From contig CAZCYV010000017.1 of the NCBI GenBank assembly GCA_964503145.1, forward strand, positions 17,274 through 81,273: a stretch of DNA of 64,000 nt, given 5' to 3'. Positions 1 to 10,696 of this stretch are shown here, piece by piece (positions within the stretch are counted from its first letter, which is position 1; each line of letters opens with the position of its first letter). This stretch comes from RBG-16-57-11 sp964503145 (GTDB taxonomy: Bacteria; Chloroflexota; Anaerolineae; Anaerolineales; UBA4823). Under the pieces are notes generated by a model, which saw only the letters and a list, made by a program, of their open reading frames with translations, had not been told where the DNA came from and searched no databases. The position numbers were made by a program, and so were the translations under genes.

Positions 1-1
1 A

Positions 2-1204
2 GCTCCTCAACAGGCTGGCGGCTCTCCCCGATGGGGATCGAACACCAAGCTGATCATTGGATTGACCGTGGTCGCCATGATGGCGGCGCTTCTGATCTAT
101 TTCCGCACCATCATCGGCCCGCTGTTGCTGGCTTTCATCCTGGCTTATCTGTTTCAACCCGTCGCCGCCTGGCTGAGTCGCACTTTGCATCTCCCCTGGA
201 GAACCGCGATCAATCTAATCTACCTCTTATCGCTGGTTGTGTTATTGGGTCTGGCGACCATCGCCGGGCTGGCGTTGATTCAGCAAGCTCAGAGCCTGAT
301 CACTTTTATCGACAAGTTCATCGTCAACCTGCCACAGCTTGTAGAAGAACTCACCACTCGACCTTATTATATTGGGCCTTTTCTGCTGGACTTTTCGAAA
401 TTCGATCTTGAAGCCCTGGCGCAGCAACTGCTGGGGCTGGTGCAACCTCTGGTAGGGCAGGCGGGCAACCTGGTCGCCCGGTTTGCGGCCAGCGCGGCTA
501 CGACGCTGGGCTGGTCGTTGTTCGTTTTGCTGATTTCCTATTTCTTGTTGTCGGAATCGGGGCAGGTGCGCGAAAATTTGGTGCACATTGATATCCCGGG
601 CTACAACGCTGATAGCCAGAGGCTGATTCGAGAACTGACCCGCATCTGGGACTCCTTCTTGCGCGGCCAGTTGCTGATCTCGCTAATGATCGTCGCTTCT
701 TATTACATCATGCTGACGATCCTGGACACGCGCCTCTCGATGGTTATCGCTCTCATGGCAGGAATAGCCGCGTTCGTCCCGTACATAGGCCCTCTGATTA
801 CCTGGACCGTCACAGCGATCATCGCCTATTTGCAAACCGGGAATTACTTCGGTCTGGAGCCTGTGCCATATGCGCTGCTGGTGTTGGTTTCCTGTCTGGT
901 GCTGAACCAGATCTTCGACAGCTACATCACCCCAAGGATGATGGGGCGCGCGCTGGGGGTGCACCCGGCGGGCGTCCTGATCGCGGCAATCATCGCCACC
1001 GACCTGATTGGTCTGGTAGGTCTGGTATTGGCCGCGCCGGTTTTGGCCACAGTGCTGCTCCTGGGCCGCTACATCTTCCGCAAGATGCTGGACATGGACC
1101 CCTGGCCGCTGGTCGAGGAGCAGCCCCGTCCGGTTATCCCTATATGGGTGCGCCTTGGCCGGCAAGTTCAAGCCACCTGGCGCTGGATACAAAACCGAAA
1201 ATAG
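2..1204 (+). CDS. AI-2E family transporter (PerM-like permease), 5' end cut by window
   Basis: This is a polytopic membrane protein of the AI-2E exporter/PerM family. The reading frame is open to the first base of the window, so the true start lies upstream; the TTG at 62 is only an internal candidate. Visible are two N-terminal hydrophobic segments, a less hydrophobic middle region (about residues 90-150 of the visible part), and a C-terminal block of several helices. The block holds the motifs PYIGPLIT and GRALGVHPAGVLIA that typify the family. Substrates of this family vary (autoinducer-2, Na+/H+ antiport), so none is assigned. It converges with dnaA across a shared terminator. Confidence 0.85.
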   Translation, partial: APQQAGGSPRWGSNTKLIIGLTVVAMMAALLIYFRTIIGPLLLAFILAYLFQPVAAWLSRTLHLPWRTAINLIYLLSLVVLLGLATIAGLALIQQAQSLITFIDKFIVNLPQLVEELTTRPYYIGPFLLDFSKFDLEALAQQLLGLVQPLVGQAGNLVARFAASAATTLGWSLFVLLISYFLLSESGQVRENLVHIDIPGYNADSQRLIRELTRIWDSFLRGQLLISLMIVASYYIMLTILDTRLSMVIALMAGIAAFVPYIGPLITWTVTAIIAYLQTGNYFGLEPVPYALLVLVSCLVLNQIFDSYITPRMMGRALGVHPAGVLIAAIIATDLIGLVGLVLAAPVLATVLLLGRYIFRKMLDMDPWPLVEEQPRPVIPIWVRLGRQVQATWRWIQNRK

Positions 1205-1214
1205 GGAAAAACGA

Positions 1215-1248
1215 CCAGGGCTGCCCTCCACGGTTTGGGCAGCCCTGG
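1215..1248. terminator. Bidirectional intrinsic terminator
   Basis: A perfect 12-bp stem (1215-1226 with 1237-1248) has a 10-base loop. T residues follow it on the + strand (1249-1252), and an A run lies at 1207-1211, which reads as T on the - strand. It can therefore end both the permease and dnaA transcripts. Confidence 0.85.
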
Positions 1249-1266
1249 TTTTATCTCCGGTATCGA

Positions 1267-2625
1267 TCAGGCCACTCGCAGCCCAGAAAGTCCGGCCGTG
1301 CTGTACAATCGCTCTTTGATCTCGATCACCTGGCGCCGCAAGCGATCGTCTTGTTCCAGCATTTCGGCCACCTTCTCGCAGCCATACATGACTGTGGTGT
1401 GATCCCGCCCGCCCAAGGCTTCGCCAATCTGCGGCAGCGAGATGTTGGCCTCTTCGCGCATCAGGTACATGGCGATCTGGCGCGGCAGGGCGACCTGCCG
1501 GGAACGATCGCGCCCCAGCATGCTTTCCACGCTGATTCCAAACGCTTCCGCCACCCGGCGCACGATCTCATCCGGCTGAACTTCGCTGCGGCGAGGCAGC
1601 AGGTCAGCCAGCGCCGTCTCCACCAACTGCGGGGTGAGCGGCAGGCCGACCAGGTCGGCGAAGGCCGCCACACGCGCCAGGCCGCCTTCAAGCTCACGAA
1701 TATTGGACTGCACCCGGCGCGCAATCAGCCCCATCAATTCGTCCGGCATCTTACAACCGATGCGTTCGGCCTTGGAGCGTAAGATGGCCAAGCGTGTCTC
1801 GAAATCTGGCGGCTGAATATCGGCGGTCAGCCCCCATTCGAACCGCGAACACAGGCGCTCTTCCAGCGTCACCAGCGCTTTAGGCGGACGATCGGAGGAA
1901 ATCACGATTTGTTTATTTTGCCCGTGAAGGGTGTTGAACGTGTGAAAAAATTCTTCCTGCGTCGACTCCTTACCGGCGATGAACTGAATGTCATCCACCA
2001 GCAAAACATCCGTGTTGCGGTATTTTTCCCGGAACGCCTGAGTGGTGTGGGTGCGGATGGCATTGATCAGATCGTTGGTAAACTCTTCTGAGGAGACATA
2101 CAACACTTGCAGGCCGCGCCGATGGCACAAGTTGCCAATCGCATGCAGCAGATGGGTCTTACCCAGGCCCACGCCGCCGTACAGGAAAAGCGGATTATAA
2201 GCCTGGGCCGGTTTTTCCGCCACCGCCAGCGAAGCAGCGTGCGCCAATCGGTTGCTCGGGCCAACGACAAAATTTTCGAACGAATAGCGCGGGTTCAGAC
2301 TGGGATTCGCCGTGTTGAAGCTCGTCTCTTCGGGTTCGAGGCGATCTTCCTGCACGTTAGCTTCAGTTGAGTTATGCCCATTTTGCCAGACGACGAAGCG
2401 CACTTCCACTGTGCGGTCCATCATACCCGTCAGCAGGCGGGTCACCGTGCTGGACAGACGACTTTGCAGCCAGTCCCGCGCGTAGGCATTGGGAACCCCC
2501 ACAATAAAGCTACCGTCTTCGTAAGAGATAAATTCAGCGTTGCGGACCCAGGTATCAAAAGCGGCTTTTGGCATCTCCATTTGGAGTTGCCCTCGAGCGG
2601 CTTGCCAGGCCTGTTGTGCATTCAT
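1267..2625 (-). CDS. dnaA: Chromosomal replication initiator protein DnaA
   Basis: This is the AAA+ ATPase that binds DnaA boxes and opens the origin. The 452 residues show the usual four domains: an N-terminal helicase-loading domain (about 1-80), a short linker, and the AAA+ domain with Walker A GGVGLGKT (about 150-157) and Walker B VLLVDDIQF (about 208-216). The C-terminal helix-turn-helix has the signature GRDHTTVMYG. The length is normal for the family. The ATG is preceded by AGGAGGT at good spacing. Downstream it meets the permease at a shared terminator. No dnaN or recF follows, so this is not the classic dnaA-dnaN block. It is divergent from dnaK. Confidence 0.97.
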   Translation of the reverse strand: MNAQQAWQAARGQLQMEMPKAAFDTWVRNAEFISYEDGSFIVGVPNAYARDWLQSRLSSTVTRLLTGMMDRTVEVRFVVWQNGHNSTEANVQEDRLEPEETSFNTANPSLNPRYSFENFVVGPSNRLAHAASLAVAEKPAQAYNPLFLYGGVGLGKTHLLHAIGNLCHRRGLQVLYVSSEEFTNDLINAIRTHTTQAFREKYRNTDVLLVDDIQFIAGKESTQEEFFHTFNTLHGQNKQIVISSDRPPKALVTLEERLCSRFEWGLTADIQPPDFETRLAILRSKAERIGCKMPDELMGLIARRVQSNIRELEGGLARVAAFADLVGLPLTPQLVETALADLLPRRSEVQPDEIVRRVAEAFGISVESMLGRDRSRQVALPRQIAMYLMREEANISLPQIGEALGGRDHTTVMYGCEKVAEMLEQDDRLRRQVIEIKERLYSTAGLSGLRVA

Positions 2626-2786
2626 AGCCAGCTACCTCCTCACCTGTTCGGAAGATAGACAACAATACGCCACCGCATCCTCCGTCAGTCGCGGAGGGCG
2701 CCCAAAAAGGCTGTATTGCTTGTCTTTAAGTCACCTGAGAGATTTTGCTGCCCCTAGCGCCAATAAACTATGGGCTGACCAGTCTG

Positions 2787-2816
2787 ATTGTAGCAGAATC
2801 TGCCAATCGTATGCAA
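2787..2816 (-). promoter_or_regulatory. Predicted dnaA promoter
   Basis: On the - strand a TTGCAT (-35, at 2811-2816) and a TACAAT (-10, at 2787-2792) are separated by 18 bases. This gives a leader of about 150 bases before the dnaA ATG. Confidence 0.55.
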
Positions 2817-3154
2817 GGTGTTTCCCCTACGCTCGCCTAAAAAAAAACAATACTTTAAGATTAACAAACGTTAAAGAGTATCCGCGCGCGCCGCACCTTT
2901 TACCTCAGTGCAGGCCAATTTCCTCGCGGCCCATGCATAGGGGAAGGCCATTCGGAGACCCCCAGATATAGCCTTTTGGGGGCCACAAACCACCTTACCC
3001 CCCATATCAACCCCCCCGACTCTTAAAATAACGGTTAAGGGGAACTTAACTCGCTCGGAGATTAAAAACGACAGATTTGAGCGCTACCCAAGATCAGCGC
3101 CTTCGACGGCCTGCACCATCACCTTACGCTGGTCATGAGGATGAGACGAGAACG

Positions 3155-3183
3155 TTGATAAATATCCTACACACCGTTAATAG
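3155..3183 (+). promoter_or_regulatory. Possible dnaK promoter
   Basis: TTGATA (3155-3160) lies 17 bases before TAATAG (3178-3183). The -35 is a good match and the -10 is weak. It could be a sigma-70 promoter; no heat-shock operator is seen beside it. Confidence 0.35.
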
Positions 3184-3322
3184 ATTTCTTGCATTTTATG
3201 AGTATGCTATCTGAAGACAATAACAACTTCGAAGCCTGCGCCGGTTGGGTGCCAGTAAGCATCCATCTACCGGCGGGGCTCGAGTTTTGCGAAAGTTTTG
3301 AAAGAAAAAGGAGAATGCAAAG

Positions 3323-5215
<1,893 letters not shown>

Positions 5216-5246
5216 TCCTTCGGCTGAACACCGATCCAAAAAGAGA

Positions 5247-5280
5247 GTTTTTGCGGCCCGACGGGCCGCAAAAACTTTTT
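5247..5280 (+). terminator. Intrinsic terminator after dnaK
   Basis: A perfect 13-bp stem (5247-5259 with 5263-5275) has a 3-base loop and is followed by five T (5276-5280). Confidence 0.92.
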
Positions 5281-5287
5281 AATCATG

Positions 5288-5293
5288 TATAAT
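5288..5293 (+). promoter_or_regulatory. -10 box of a probable leaderless promoter
   Basis: A perfect TATAAT ends six bases before the ATG at 5300, so transcription should begin at or next to the start codon. No clear -35 is visible, because that stretch is inside the dnaK terminator. Confidence 0.5.
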
Positions 5294-5299
5294 CCAGTT

Positions 5300-5707
5300 A
5301 TGGCATCCCGTCCCTCTCCTCCCCCGGTGCGCAGCTTTCTGCCGGCTGCGTTGATCCTGATCGTGATTGGCTGGGGCGGTCTGACTTACATCCTCCTGGA
5401 GACCGAGCCCAGCGGCGGCACGCGCTGGGCGTTCTTCTTCACCGGCGTGTTGGCGCTCACCGGCCTGGCGCTGCCCATCGTCGCGTACTTGAACCGCCGC
5501 TTCCCATCTACGCCTCCGCCATCGCCGTTGGTGATCGTCCGCCAGGCGATCTGGATCGGCATCTACTTCCCTACCCTGCTCTGGTTGCGCATCGGGCGAG
5601 TGGTCAACCTGCCCCTGGCGCTGCTGCTGGCTGCCGGGCTGATCCTGATCGAATTCTTGCTCCGCCTGCGCGAGCGCAGCCTGTGGAAGCCAGAGTCTCA
5701 TTCCTGA
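5300..5707 (+). CDS. Hypothetical small integral membrane protein
   Basis: I do not recognise a family. The 135-residue protein has a Pro-rich N-terminus and about four hydrophobic segments: around 14-34, 47-66, 84-104 and 108-126. A short basic tail (LRLRERSLWK) follows. An upstream in-frame ATG at 5285 would place the perfect TATAAT inside the gene, so I chose the ATG at 5300. selA begins 36 bases downstream on the same strand, so the two may be co-transcribed. Confidence 0.7.
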   Translation: MASRPSPPPVRSFLPAALILIVIGWGGLTYILLETEPSGGTRWAFFFTGVLALTGLALPIVAYLNRRFPSTPPPSPLVIVRQAIWIGIYFPTLLWLRIGRVVNLPLALLLAAGLILIEFLLRLRERSLWKPESHS

Positions 5708-5743
5708 CCCCCGGCTGGGGTTCATCATCAAACCCATTACTGT

Positions 5744-7102
5744 ATGACCAGCTTGCGTGATTTGCCCTCGGTGGATCAACTCCTGCAATCCCCGCACGGT
5801 CAGGACTGGACCGCCCACTACGGCCGACCGTTGACGTTGGAAGCGATTCGCCACGCGCTCAACGAAGCCCGCTCGCAATACGCCAGGCGCGCCAGCTTGC
5901 CCGAACGTGACATCCTGTTGCAAACGATCGAGCAGACCCTGCAATCCTGGACGGCGCCCACTTTGCAGCCGGTAATCAACGCCACTGGCGTGATCTTGCA
6001 CACCAATCTGGGCAGGGCGCCGCTCAGTCGGGCAGCCTTGCAGGCAATACAGGATGTTTCGCAGGGCTACTCAACGCTGGAATATGATCTGAAACAGGGA
6101 AAGCGGGGCTCCAGGCTGGTGCACACCGAAGCGCTGCTCACCCGTCTGACCGGCGCTCAGGCCGCCATGGTGGTGAACAACAACGCCGCCGCCGTGTTGC
6201 TCACCCTGACCGCCCTGGCCCGCCGCCGCGCCGTGGTGATCGCCCGCACCCAGCTTGTGGAAATCGGCGGCGGATTTCGCGTGCCCGACGTCATGAAGCA
6301 ATCTGGCGCTCGCCTGCTCGAGGTGGGCACCACTAACCGCGTCCACCTGGCGGATTACCAGGCCGCCCTGGAGGAAGCGCCAGCGCTGTTCTTGCGCGCC
6401 CATCGCTCCAATTTTCGCCTGCTGGGCTTCACCAGCGAGCCAGAACTGGCGGAAATCGCCGCCGTTGCCCATCAGGCCAACCTGCCGCTTGTGGACGACC
6501 TGGGCTCTGGGGCGCTCCTCGATACTTCGCGTTTCGGCCTGGGCCACGAGCCGATGGTGCAGGAATCGCTGGCAGCCGGCGCCGATCTGGTGTGCTTCTC
6601 AGGCGACAAGCTGCTGGGAGGGCCGCAGGCTGGGATCATCGTCGGTCGCGCCGATCTGGTGGCCAAACTGAAGAAGCACCCCCTGGCGCGCGCCATTCGC
6701 GCCGATAAACTGTGCCTGGCAGCGCTGAGCGCCACGTTGCTGCACTACCTGAAAGACGAAGCCGAGCGCGAAATACCTGTCTGGCGCATGATTGCAACGC
6801 CGGCCAAGCAGGTCTTTTCCCGAGCCGCTGCCTGGGCGGTGGCGCTGGGTCAGGGCGAAGTGATCTCTGGCGAGTCCACCGTGGGCGGTGGCAGCCTGCC
6901 CGGCGAGACGTTGCCGACCTACCTGCTGGCGCTCTCGACGCCCAGCCCCGATCGCCTGCTGGCCCGTCTGCGCCAGCAAAACCCGCCGGTGATCGCTCGC
7001 GTGCAAGACAACCGCCTGGTGCTCGATCCACGCACCGTGCTGCCCGAACAGGAAGAGGCCTTGCTGCACGCCCTGCAACAGGCGCTCAGAACAGACCCAT
7101 AG
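5744..7102 (+). CDS. selA: L-seryl-tRNA(Sec) selenium transferase SelA
   Basis: This PLP enzyme converts Ser-tRNA(Sec) to Sec-tRNA(Sec) using selenophosphate. The 452 residues have the N-terminal domain (about 1-75), the diagnostic NATGVILHTNLGRAPLS near residues 79-95, and the PLP lysine in CFSGDKLLGGPQAG (K289). The length is normal for bacterial SelA. selB, selD and the Sec tRNA are not in the window. A probable selenoprotein is, however, at 35643-36449, so the organism very likely uses selenocysteine. No Shine-Dalgarno sequence is obvious before the ATG. Confidence 0.95.
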   Translation: MTSLRDLPSVDQLLQSPHGQDWTAHYGRPLTLEAIRHALNEARSQYARRASLPERDILLQTIEQTLQSWTAPTLQPVINATGVILHTNLGRAPLSRAALQAIQDVSQGYSTLEYDLKQGKRGSRLVHTEALLTRLTGAQAAMVVNNNAAAVLLTLTALARRRAVVIARTQLVEIGGGFRVPDVMKQSGARLLEVGTTNRVHLADYQAALEEAPALFLRAHRSNFRLLGFTSEPELAEIAAVAHQANLPLVDDLGSGALLDTSRFGLGHEPMVQESLAAGADLVCFSGDKLLGGPQAGIIVGRADLVAKLKKHPLARAIRADKLCLAALSATLLHYLKDEAEREIPVWRMIATPAKQVFSRAAAWAVALGQGEVISGESTVGGGSLPGETLPTYLLALSTPSPDRLLARLRQQNPPVIARVQDNRLVLDPRTVLPEQEEALLHALQQALRTDP

Positions 7103-7122
7103 ATGATTACCATGGATATCCT

Positions 7123-8358
7123 ATGAAAAACGACCTCGATGCCCTCATGCAAGCTCGCCAGCTCGATGCTCTGTTCGTCATCGGCCCCGGACGCCATAAT
7201 CCACCCATGACTTACCTGACCAACGGAGCAGACCTGACCAAAGCGCTGGTGATCAAAAAGCGCGGCGAGACGCCTGTTCTGTTCCACTGGTCTATGGAGC
7301 GCGACGAAGCCGCTAAATCCGGGTTGCCCACCCGCAACCTGGATGAATTCCGCTACGACCAGCTTGTCCAACAAGCCGGAGGCGATCAGGTGCTGAGCGT
7401 GGTTTACCTCTATGAAAAGATCTTGACCGCCCTGGGGATCACCGCCGGAAGGGTGGGGATCTACGGAAACTCAGACGCCGGCGCCGTCTACGCGATCTTC
7501 ACCCATCTGCAACGGGCGCTCCCGGAAATCGAGTTGGTCGGCGAGACCGGCGTCTCGATCTTCCTGGAGGCCATGGCGACCAAGGATCAGACAGAGGTGG
7601 AACGCATCCGGCGCATGGGCAAAATCACCACCGAAGTGATCGCACAAGCGGCGGACTTCCTGGCCGGCCATCGCGCCCGCGGGCAGGTGCTGGTCAAAGC
7701 CAATGGCGAGCCGCTCACCATTGGCGAAGTCAAGCGCTGCATCAACCTATGGCTGGCCGAGCGCGGCGCAGAGAACCCCGAAGGCACGATCTTCGCCTGC
7801 GGCTACGATGCCGCAGTGCCGCACAGCACTGGCGATGCCAGCGCTCCGCTGCGACTGGGAGAGACGATCGTCTTCGATATTTTCCCTCGCGAGGCGGGAG
7901 GCGGCTATTTCTACGACATCACTCGCACCTGGTGCCTGGGCTATGCCACTGACGAAGCGCTAGCTTTGTACGAAGATGTGCGCGCCGTGTACGATCAACT
8001 TCGCAGTGAGCTGCGCCTGGGAGAGGTCTGCCGCCTGTACCAGGAGCGCGCCTGCGAGTTGTTCGAAGCGCGCGGACATGTCACCATCCGCACCAACCCG
8101 CAGACCCAGGAAGGCTATGTGCACAGCCTGGGACATGGGGTTGGGCTGCACCTACACGAAGAACCTTTCTTTCGCCTGAGCGGGCCAGATAGCACGCGCC
8201 TGGCGTCGGGAGCAGTGTTCACCGTCGAGCCAGGGCTGTATTACCCGGAGCGCAGGATGGGGGTGCGCCTGGAAGACACCCTCTATGCCCGCCCAGATGG
8301 CAGCTTCGAGACGCTGGCGGAGTATCCGTTGGACTTGGTCTTACCGATACAGGGTTAG
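7123..8358 (+). CDS. M24 family metallopeptidase (Xaa-Pro aminopeptidase/creatinase fold)
   Basis: A 411-residue two-domain pita-bread protein. The N-terminal creatinase-like domain covers about 1-150. The catalytic domain shows the five expected metal ligands: Asp in VFDIFP, Asp in YDITRTW, His in HSLGHGVGLHLHEEP, Glu in TVEPGLYY and Glu in VRLEDT. It probably removes N-terminal residues before proline in cytoplasmic peptides, although creatinase-like members use other amidines. The frame extends upstream into selA, but the ATG at 7123 fits the domain start. The gene follows selA by 20 bases and may share its transcript. Confidence 0.85.
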   Translation: MKNDLDALMQARQLDALFVIGPGRHNPPMTYLTNGADLTKALVIKKRGETPVLFHWSMERDEAAKSGLPTRNLDEFRYDQLVQQAGGDQVLSVVYLYEKILTALGITAGRVGIYGNSDAGAVYAIFTHLQRALPEIELVGETGVSIFLEAMATKDQTEVERIRRMGKITTEVIAQAADFLAGHRARGQVLVKANGEPLTIGEVKRCINLWLAERGAENPEGTIFACGYDAAVPHSTGDASAPLRLGETIVFDIFPREAGGGYFYDITRTWCLGYATDEALALYEDVRAVYDQLRSELRLGEVCRLYQERACELFEARGHVTIRTNPQTQEGYVHSLGHGVGLHLHEEPFFRLSGPDSTRLASGAVFTVEPGLYYPERRMGVRLEDTLYARPDGSFETLAEYPLDLVLPIQG

Positions 8359-8384
8359 CTTCACCTATCTTCGGAGCGCTGAAA

Positions 8385-9458
8385 TTGGTGAAAAAATCGA
8401 ACCCACCTGGAATTGTTGAAGCCCGTATCCTGGGCATCGAAACCTCCTGCGACGAGACTGCCGCCTCGATCGTTGAAAACGGGCGCCTGATCCTGGCCAG
8501 CACGGTGGCCTCGCAGGTGGACCTGCACGCTCAGTTCGGCGGGGTGTTCCCAGAAGTCGCTTCGCGGCAGCATATCCGTACTATCTATTCAATCATCGAG
8601 ACAGCATTGCAACAGGCGCACCTCGGCCTGGCTGATGTGGACGCCATCGCCGTGACTCGCGGCCCCGGGCTGCCCGGCTCGCTGGTGATCGGCATGAACA
8701 CCGCCAAAGGGCTGGCGCTGGGCAGCGACCTGCCGATCGTCGGCGTCAACCACCTGGAAGCGCATATCTATTCCGCCTGGCTGCATTGGCCGCCAGTCGC
8801 CGGCGAGGCCAGCGCCCCAACGTTGGCTCCGGAACCCAAATTCCCCCTGGTGGTGCTGATCGTTTCCGGCGGGCACACCGAACTGATCTTCATGGAAGAT
8901 CACCTGCGCTACAAGCGCCTAGGTTTCACCCTGGATGACGCCGCGGGAGAGGCGTTCGATAAAGTCGCCCGGCTGATTGGCCTGGGTTACCCCGGCGGGC
9001 CGGCCATTCAAAAAGCCAGCGAAGGGGGCAATCCTAAAGCCTTTGCCTTCCCCCGCGCCTGGCTGGACGATAGCTGGAATTTCTCCTTCAGCGGGCTGAA
9101 GACGGCGGTATTGCGTGAGGTGCGACGCCTGCAACTCTACAAGTCCGAATTGCCGGTTGCCGATCTGGCGGCCAGCTTCCAGGCAGCGGTGGTGGATGTG
9201 CTGGTGGGTAAGACCGTCCGCGCGGCGCAAGAGTTGGGCGCGGCAGAGATCCTGGTGGCGGGTGGGGTCTCCGCCAATCGGGCGCTGCGGGAGGCCATCC
9301 ACGCTCAGGCGCCCTGTCCGGTGCATATCCCCCCGATCGCATTGTGCACCGATAACGCCGCGATGGTCGCTGGCGCGGGTTATTACCGCTTCATCAATGG
9401 GCAGCGGAATGACCTGGCGATAGATGTGCTGCCCAACTGGCCGCTGACCGAAGTCTAA
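8385..9458 (+). CDS. tsaD: tRNA N6-adenosine threonylcarbamoyltransferase TsaD
   Basis: This protein transfers the threonylcarbamoyl group onto A37 of ANN-decoding tRNAs, as part of the TsaB-TsaD-TsaE complex. It has 357 residues and an ASKHA fold. It shows GIETSCDETAASIV near the N-terminus, the Fe-binding HLEAH (H123 and H127), LIVSGGHTELI, the KAE1 motif region around DDAAGEAFDKVARLIGLGYP, and a late Asp in CTDNAAM. The start is TTG 8385 (eight bases after GGAG) or GTG 8388. The last four bases overlap the convergent glycosyltransferase. Confidence 0.95.
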   Translation: MVKKSNPPGIVEARILGIETSCDETAASIVENGRLILASTVASQVDLHAQFGGVFPEVASRQHIRTIYSIIETALQQAHLGLADVDAIAVTRGPGLPGSLVIGMNTAKGLALGSDLPIVGVNHLEAHIYSAWLHWPPVAGEASAPTLAPEPKFPLVVLIVSGGHTELIFMEDHLRYKRLGFTLDDAAGEAFDKVARLIGLGYPGGPAIQKASEGGNPKAFAFPRAWLDDSWNFSFSGLKTAVLREVRRLQLYKSELPVADLAASFQAAVVDVLVGKTVRAAQELGAAEILVAGGVSANRALREAIHAQAPCPVHIPPIALCTDNAAMVAGAGYYRFINGQRNDLAIDVLPNWPLTEV

Positions 9459-10681
9459 GCCCGGCGGTTTTTCTCTCCCATCTTTTCGACGATCTCCGCC
9501 AGACGGCGCGCCAGCGCCGCCCGGTCGAAGTTCGCCTCCACGTAGCTGCGGGCATTCAGGCCCATCTGGCGCGCCTCAGCCGGGTTTTCCACCAGGCGCA
9601 GGATTGCCCCTGCCAGAGCGTCAGGGTCGCCCGGCGGCGTGAATACCCCACCCTGCGCCTGCTCCACCACCTGGCGGATCACGCCATCGATGGCCAGGAT
9701 CACCGGCCTGGCGGCGGCCATATAGTCGAACACCTTGTTGGGATACACCGTGGCGTAAAGCGGGATGGGTTTCAGGATGGCGATGCAGGCATCCGCCGCC
9801 GCCAGCGCATCCGCCATCCCGGCTTTGGGCACCGGCGGAAGGAAGTGCAGATTGGTCAATCCCATCTCCGCCGCCTGCGCCATCAGGGCAGGTTTCTCCT
9901 TGCCATCTCCAAGTAGCACAATGCGGATTTCGGGCCGATCAGCCAGGCGCTGTGCAGCCTGAAGCACGACGCCCAAATCGTTCGATAGCCCATGCGCGCC
10001 AGCGTACAGGGCCACGAAGCGCCCCTCCAAACTGTGCTCCTTGCGAAAAGCGATCCCGCTGGCGAATGGATCGAACATGCGGGTATCTACTCCGTTGGGC
10101 ACCAGTTCTATCTCGCGCGCCCCACGCTCGCGCACATGCTCGATAAAGCCAGGAGAATTGACCATCACCCGATCGGCGTGGCGATACAGGAAGCGCTCCA
10201 ACCACAGTGAGAGGCGGATCAGCAGGGGGTTGCACAACACACCGACCTGGATGGCGAAGGCCGGCCACAGGTCGCGCACCTCGAACAAGAAGGGGGCGCG
10301 TTTCAACCGGGCCAGCAACCAGGCGGTGACACCCTGAAAGATAGGCGGCGAAGTGCCCCAAACCAGGTCCACCTGGCGCACCTTCAAACCGAGCAGAAAA
10401 GAAGACGCCATGAAGCTGAAGAAGCTGATCACACGATGGAAAAAGCTGCGATGGAGCGCTGAATAGGCGCGGGCGCGCAGCACGGTGACGTTTCCGCCGC
10501 CATCCATCTCCTCTATCAGCGCTTCGGCGGCCTCCGATTTGCCGGTCAGGTAGCTCACCGTGCTGGCGATGACCGTCACGCGGTGGCCGCGCTCTGCCAG
10601 ATAGCGCGCCAGTTCATGATGGCGGGTACCGCCGGGTTCATCCAGGGCGACAAAGGCTTGATGAATCAGTAAGATGTGCAT
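9455..10681 (-). CDS. Glycosyltransferase family 4, WcaI/WbuB-like
   Basis: A 408-residue GT-B glycosyltransferase. The N-terminal half begins MHILLIHQAF with a GGTRHHELARYLAERGH acceptor-side motif and a hydrophobic patch near 85-100. The C-terminal half has PNGVDTRMFDP, VALYAGAHGLSNDLGVVL and the donor-binding stretch YPNKVFDYMAAARPVI. It probably adds a sugar during polysaccharide synthesis. The acceptor is unknown. It lies just downstream of a heparinase-like gene on the same strand. Confidence 0.85.
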   Translation of the reverse strand: MHILLIHQAFVALDEPGGTRHHELARYLAERGHRVTVIASTVSYLTGKSEAAEALIEEMDGGGNVTVLRARAYSALHRSFFHRVISFFSFMASSFLLGLKVRQVDLVWGTSPPIFQGVTAWLLARLKRAPFLFEVRDLWPAFAIQVGVLCNPLLIRLSLWLERFLYRHADRVMVNSPGFIEHVRERGAREIELVPNGVDTRMFDPFASGIAFRKEHSLEGRFVALYAGAHGLSNDLGVVLQAAQRLADRPEIRIVLLGDGKEKPALMAQAAEMGLTNLHFLPPVPKAGMADALAAADACIAILKPIPLYATVYPNKVFDYMAAARPVILAIDGVIRQVVEQAQGGVFTPPGDPDALAGAILRLVENPAEARQMGLNARSYVEANFDRAALARRLAEIVEKMGEKNRRA

Positions 10682-10690
10682 GGATTGGCG

Positions 10691-10696
10691 ATTATA
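10691..10696 (-). promoter_or_regulatory. -10 box close to the glycosyltransferase start
   Basis: A perfect TATAAT on the - strand ends nine bases before the ATG of the glycosyltransferase, which predicts an almost leaderless mRNA. It overlaps the stop of the upstream gene. Confidence 0.4.

Larger units (their letters stand above)
2626..3322. other. dnaA-dnaK divergent intergenic region (no gene seen)
   Basis: This 697-base gap holds the two divergent promoters and an AT-rich patch with a run of nine A (2839-2847). It has several short inverted repeats: TTAAC/GTTAA at 2861-2874, CCCCCA/TGGGGG at 2959-2982, and GTTAAG/CTTAAC at 3034-3050. I found no TTATCCACA-type DnaA box in it by eye, only poor matches near 3155-3175. 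No CIRCE element (TTAGCACTC-N9-GAGTGCTAA) is visible before dnaK. It is a possible place for an origin, but the expected box cluster is missing. Confidence 0.6.

Noticed and set aside
3034..3050. CIRCE/HrcA operator before dnaK
   Set aside because: The inverted repeat there (GTTAAG/CTTAAC) does not match the CIRCE sequence.
2626..3322. Replication origin between dnaA and dnaK
   Set aside because: No cluster of DnaA boxes was found by eye; only weak matches. Left as an open question in the findings.
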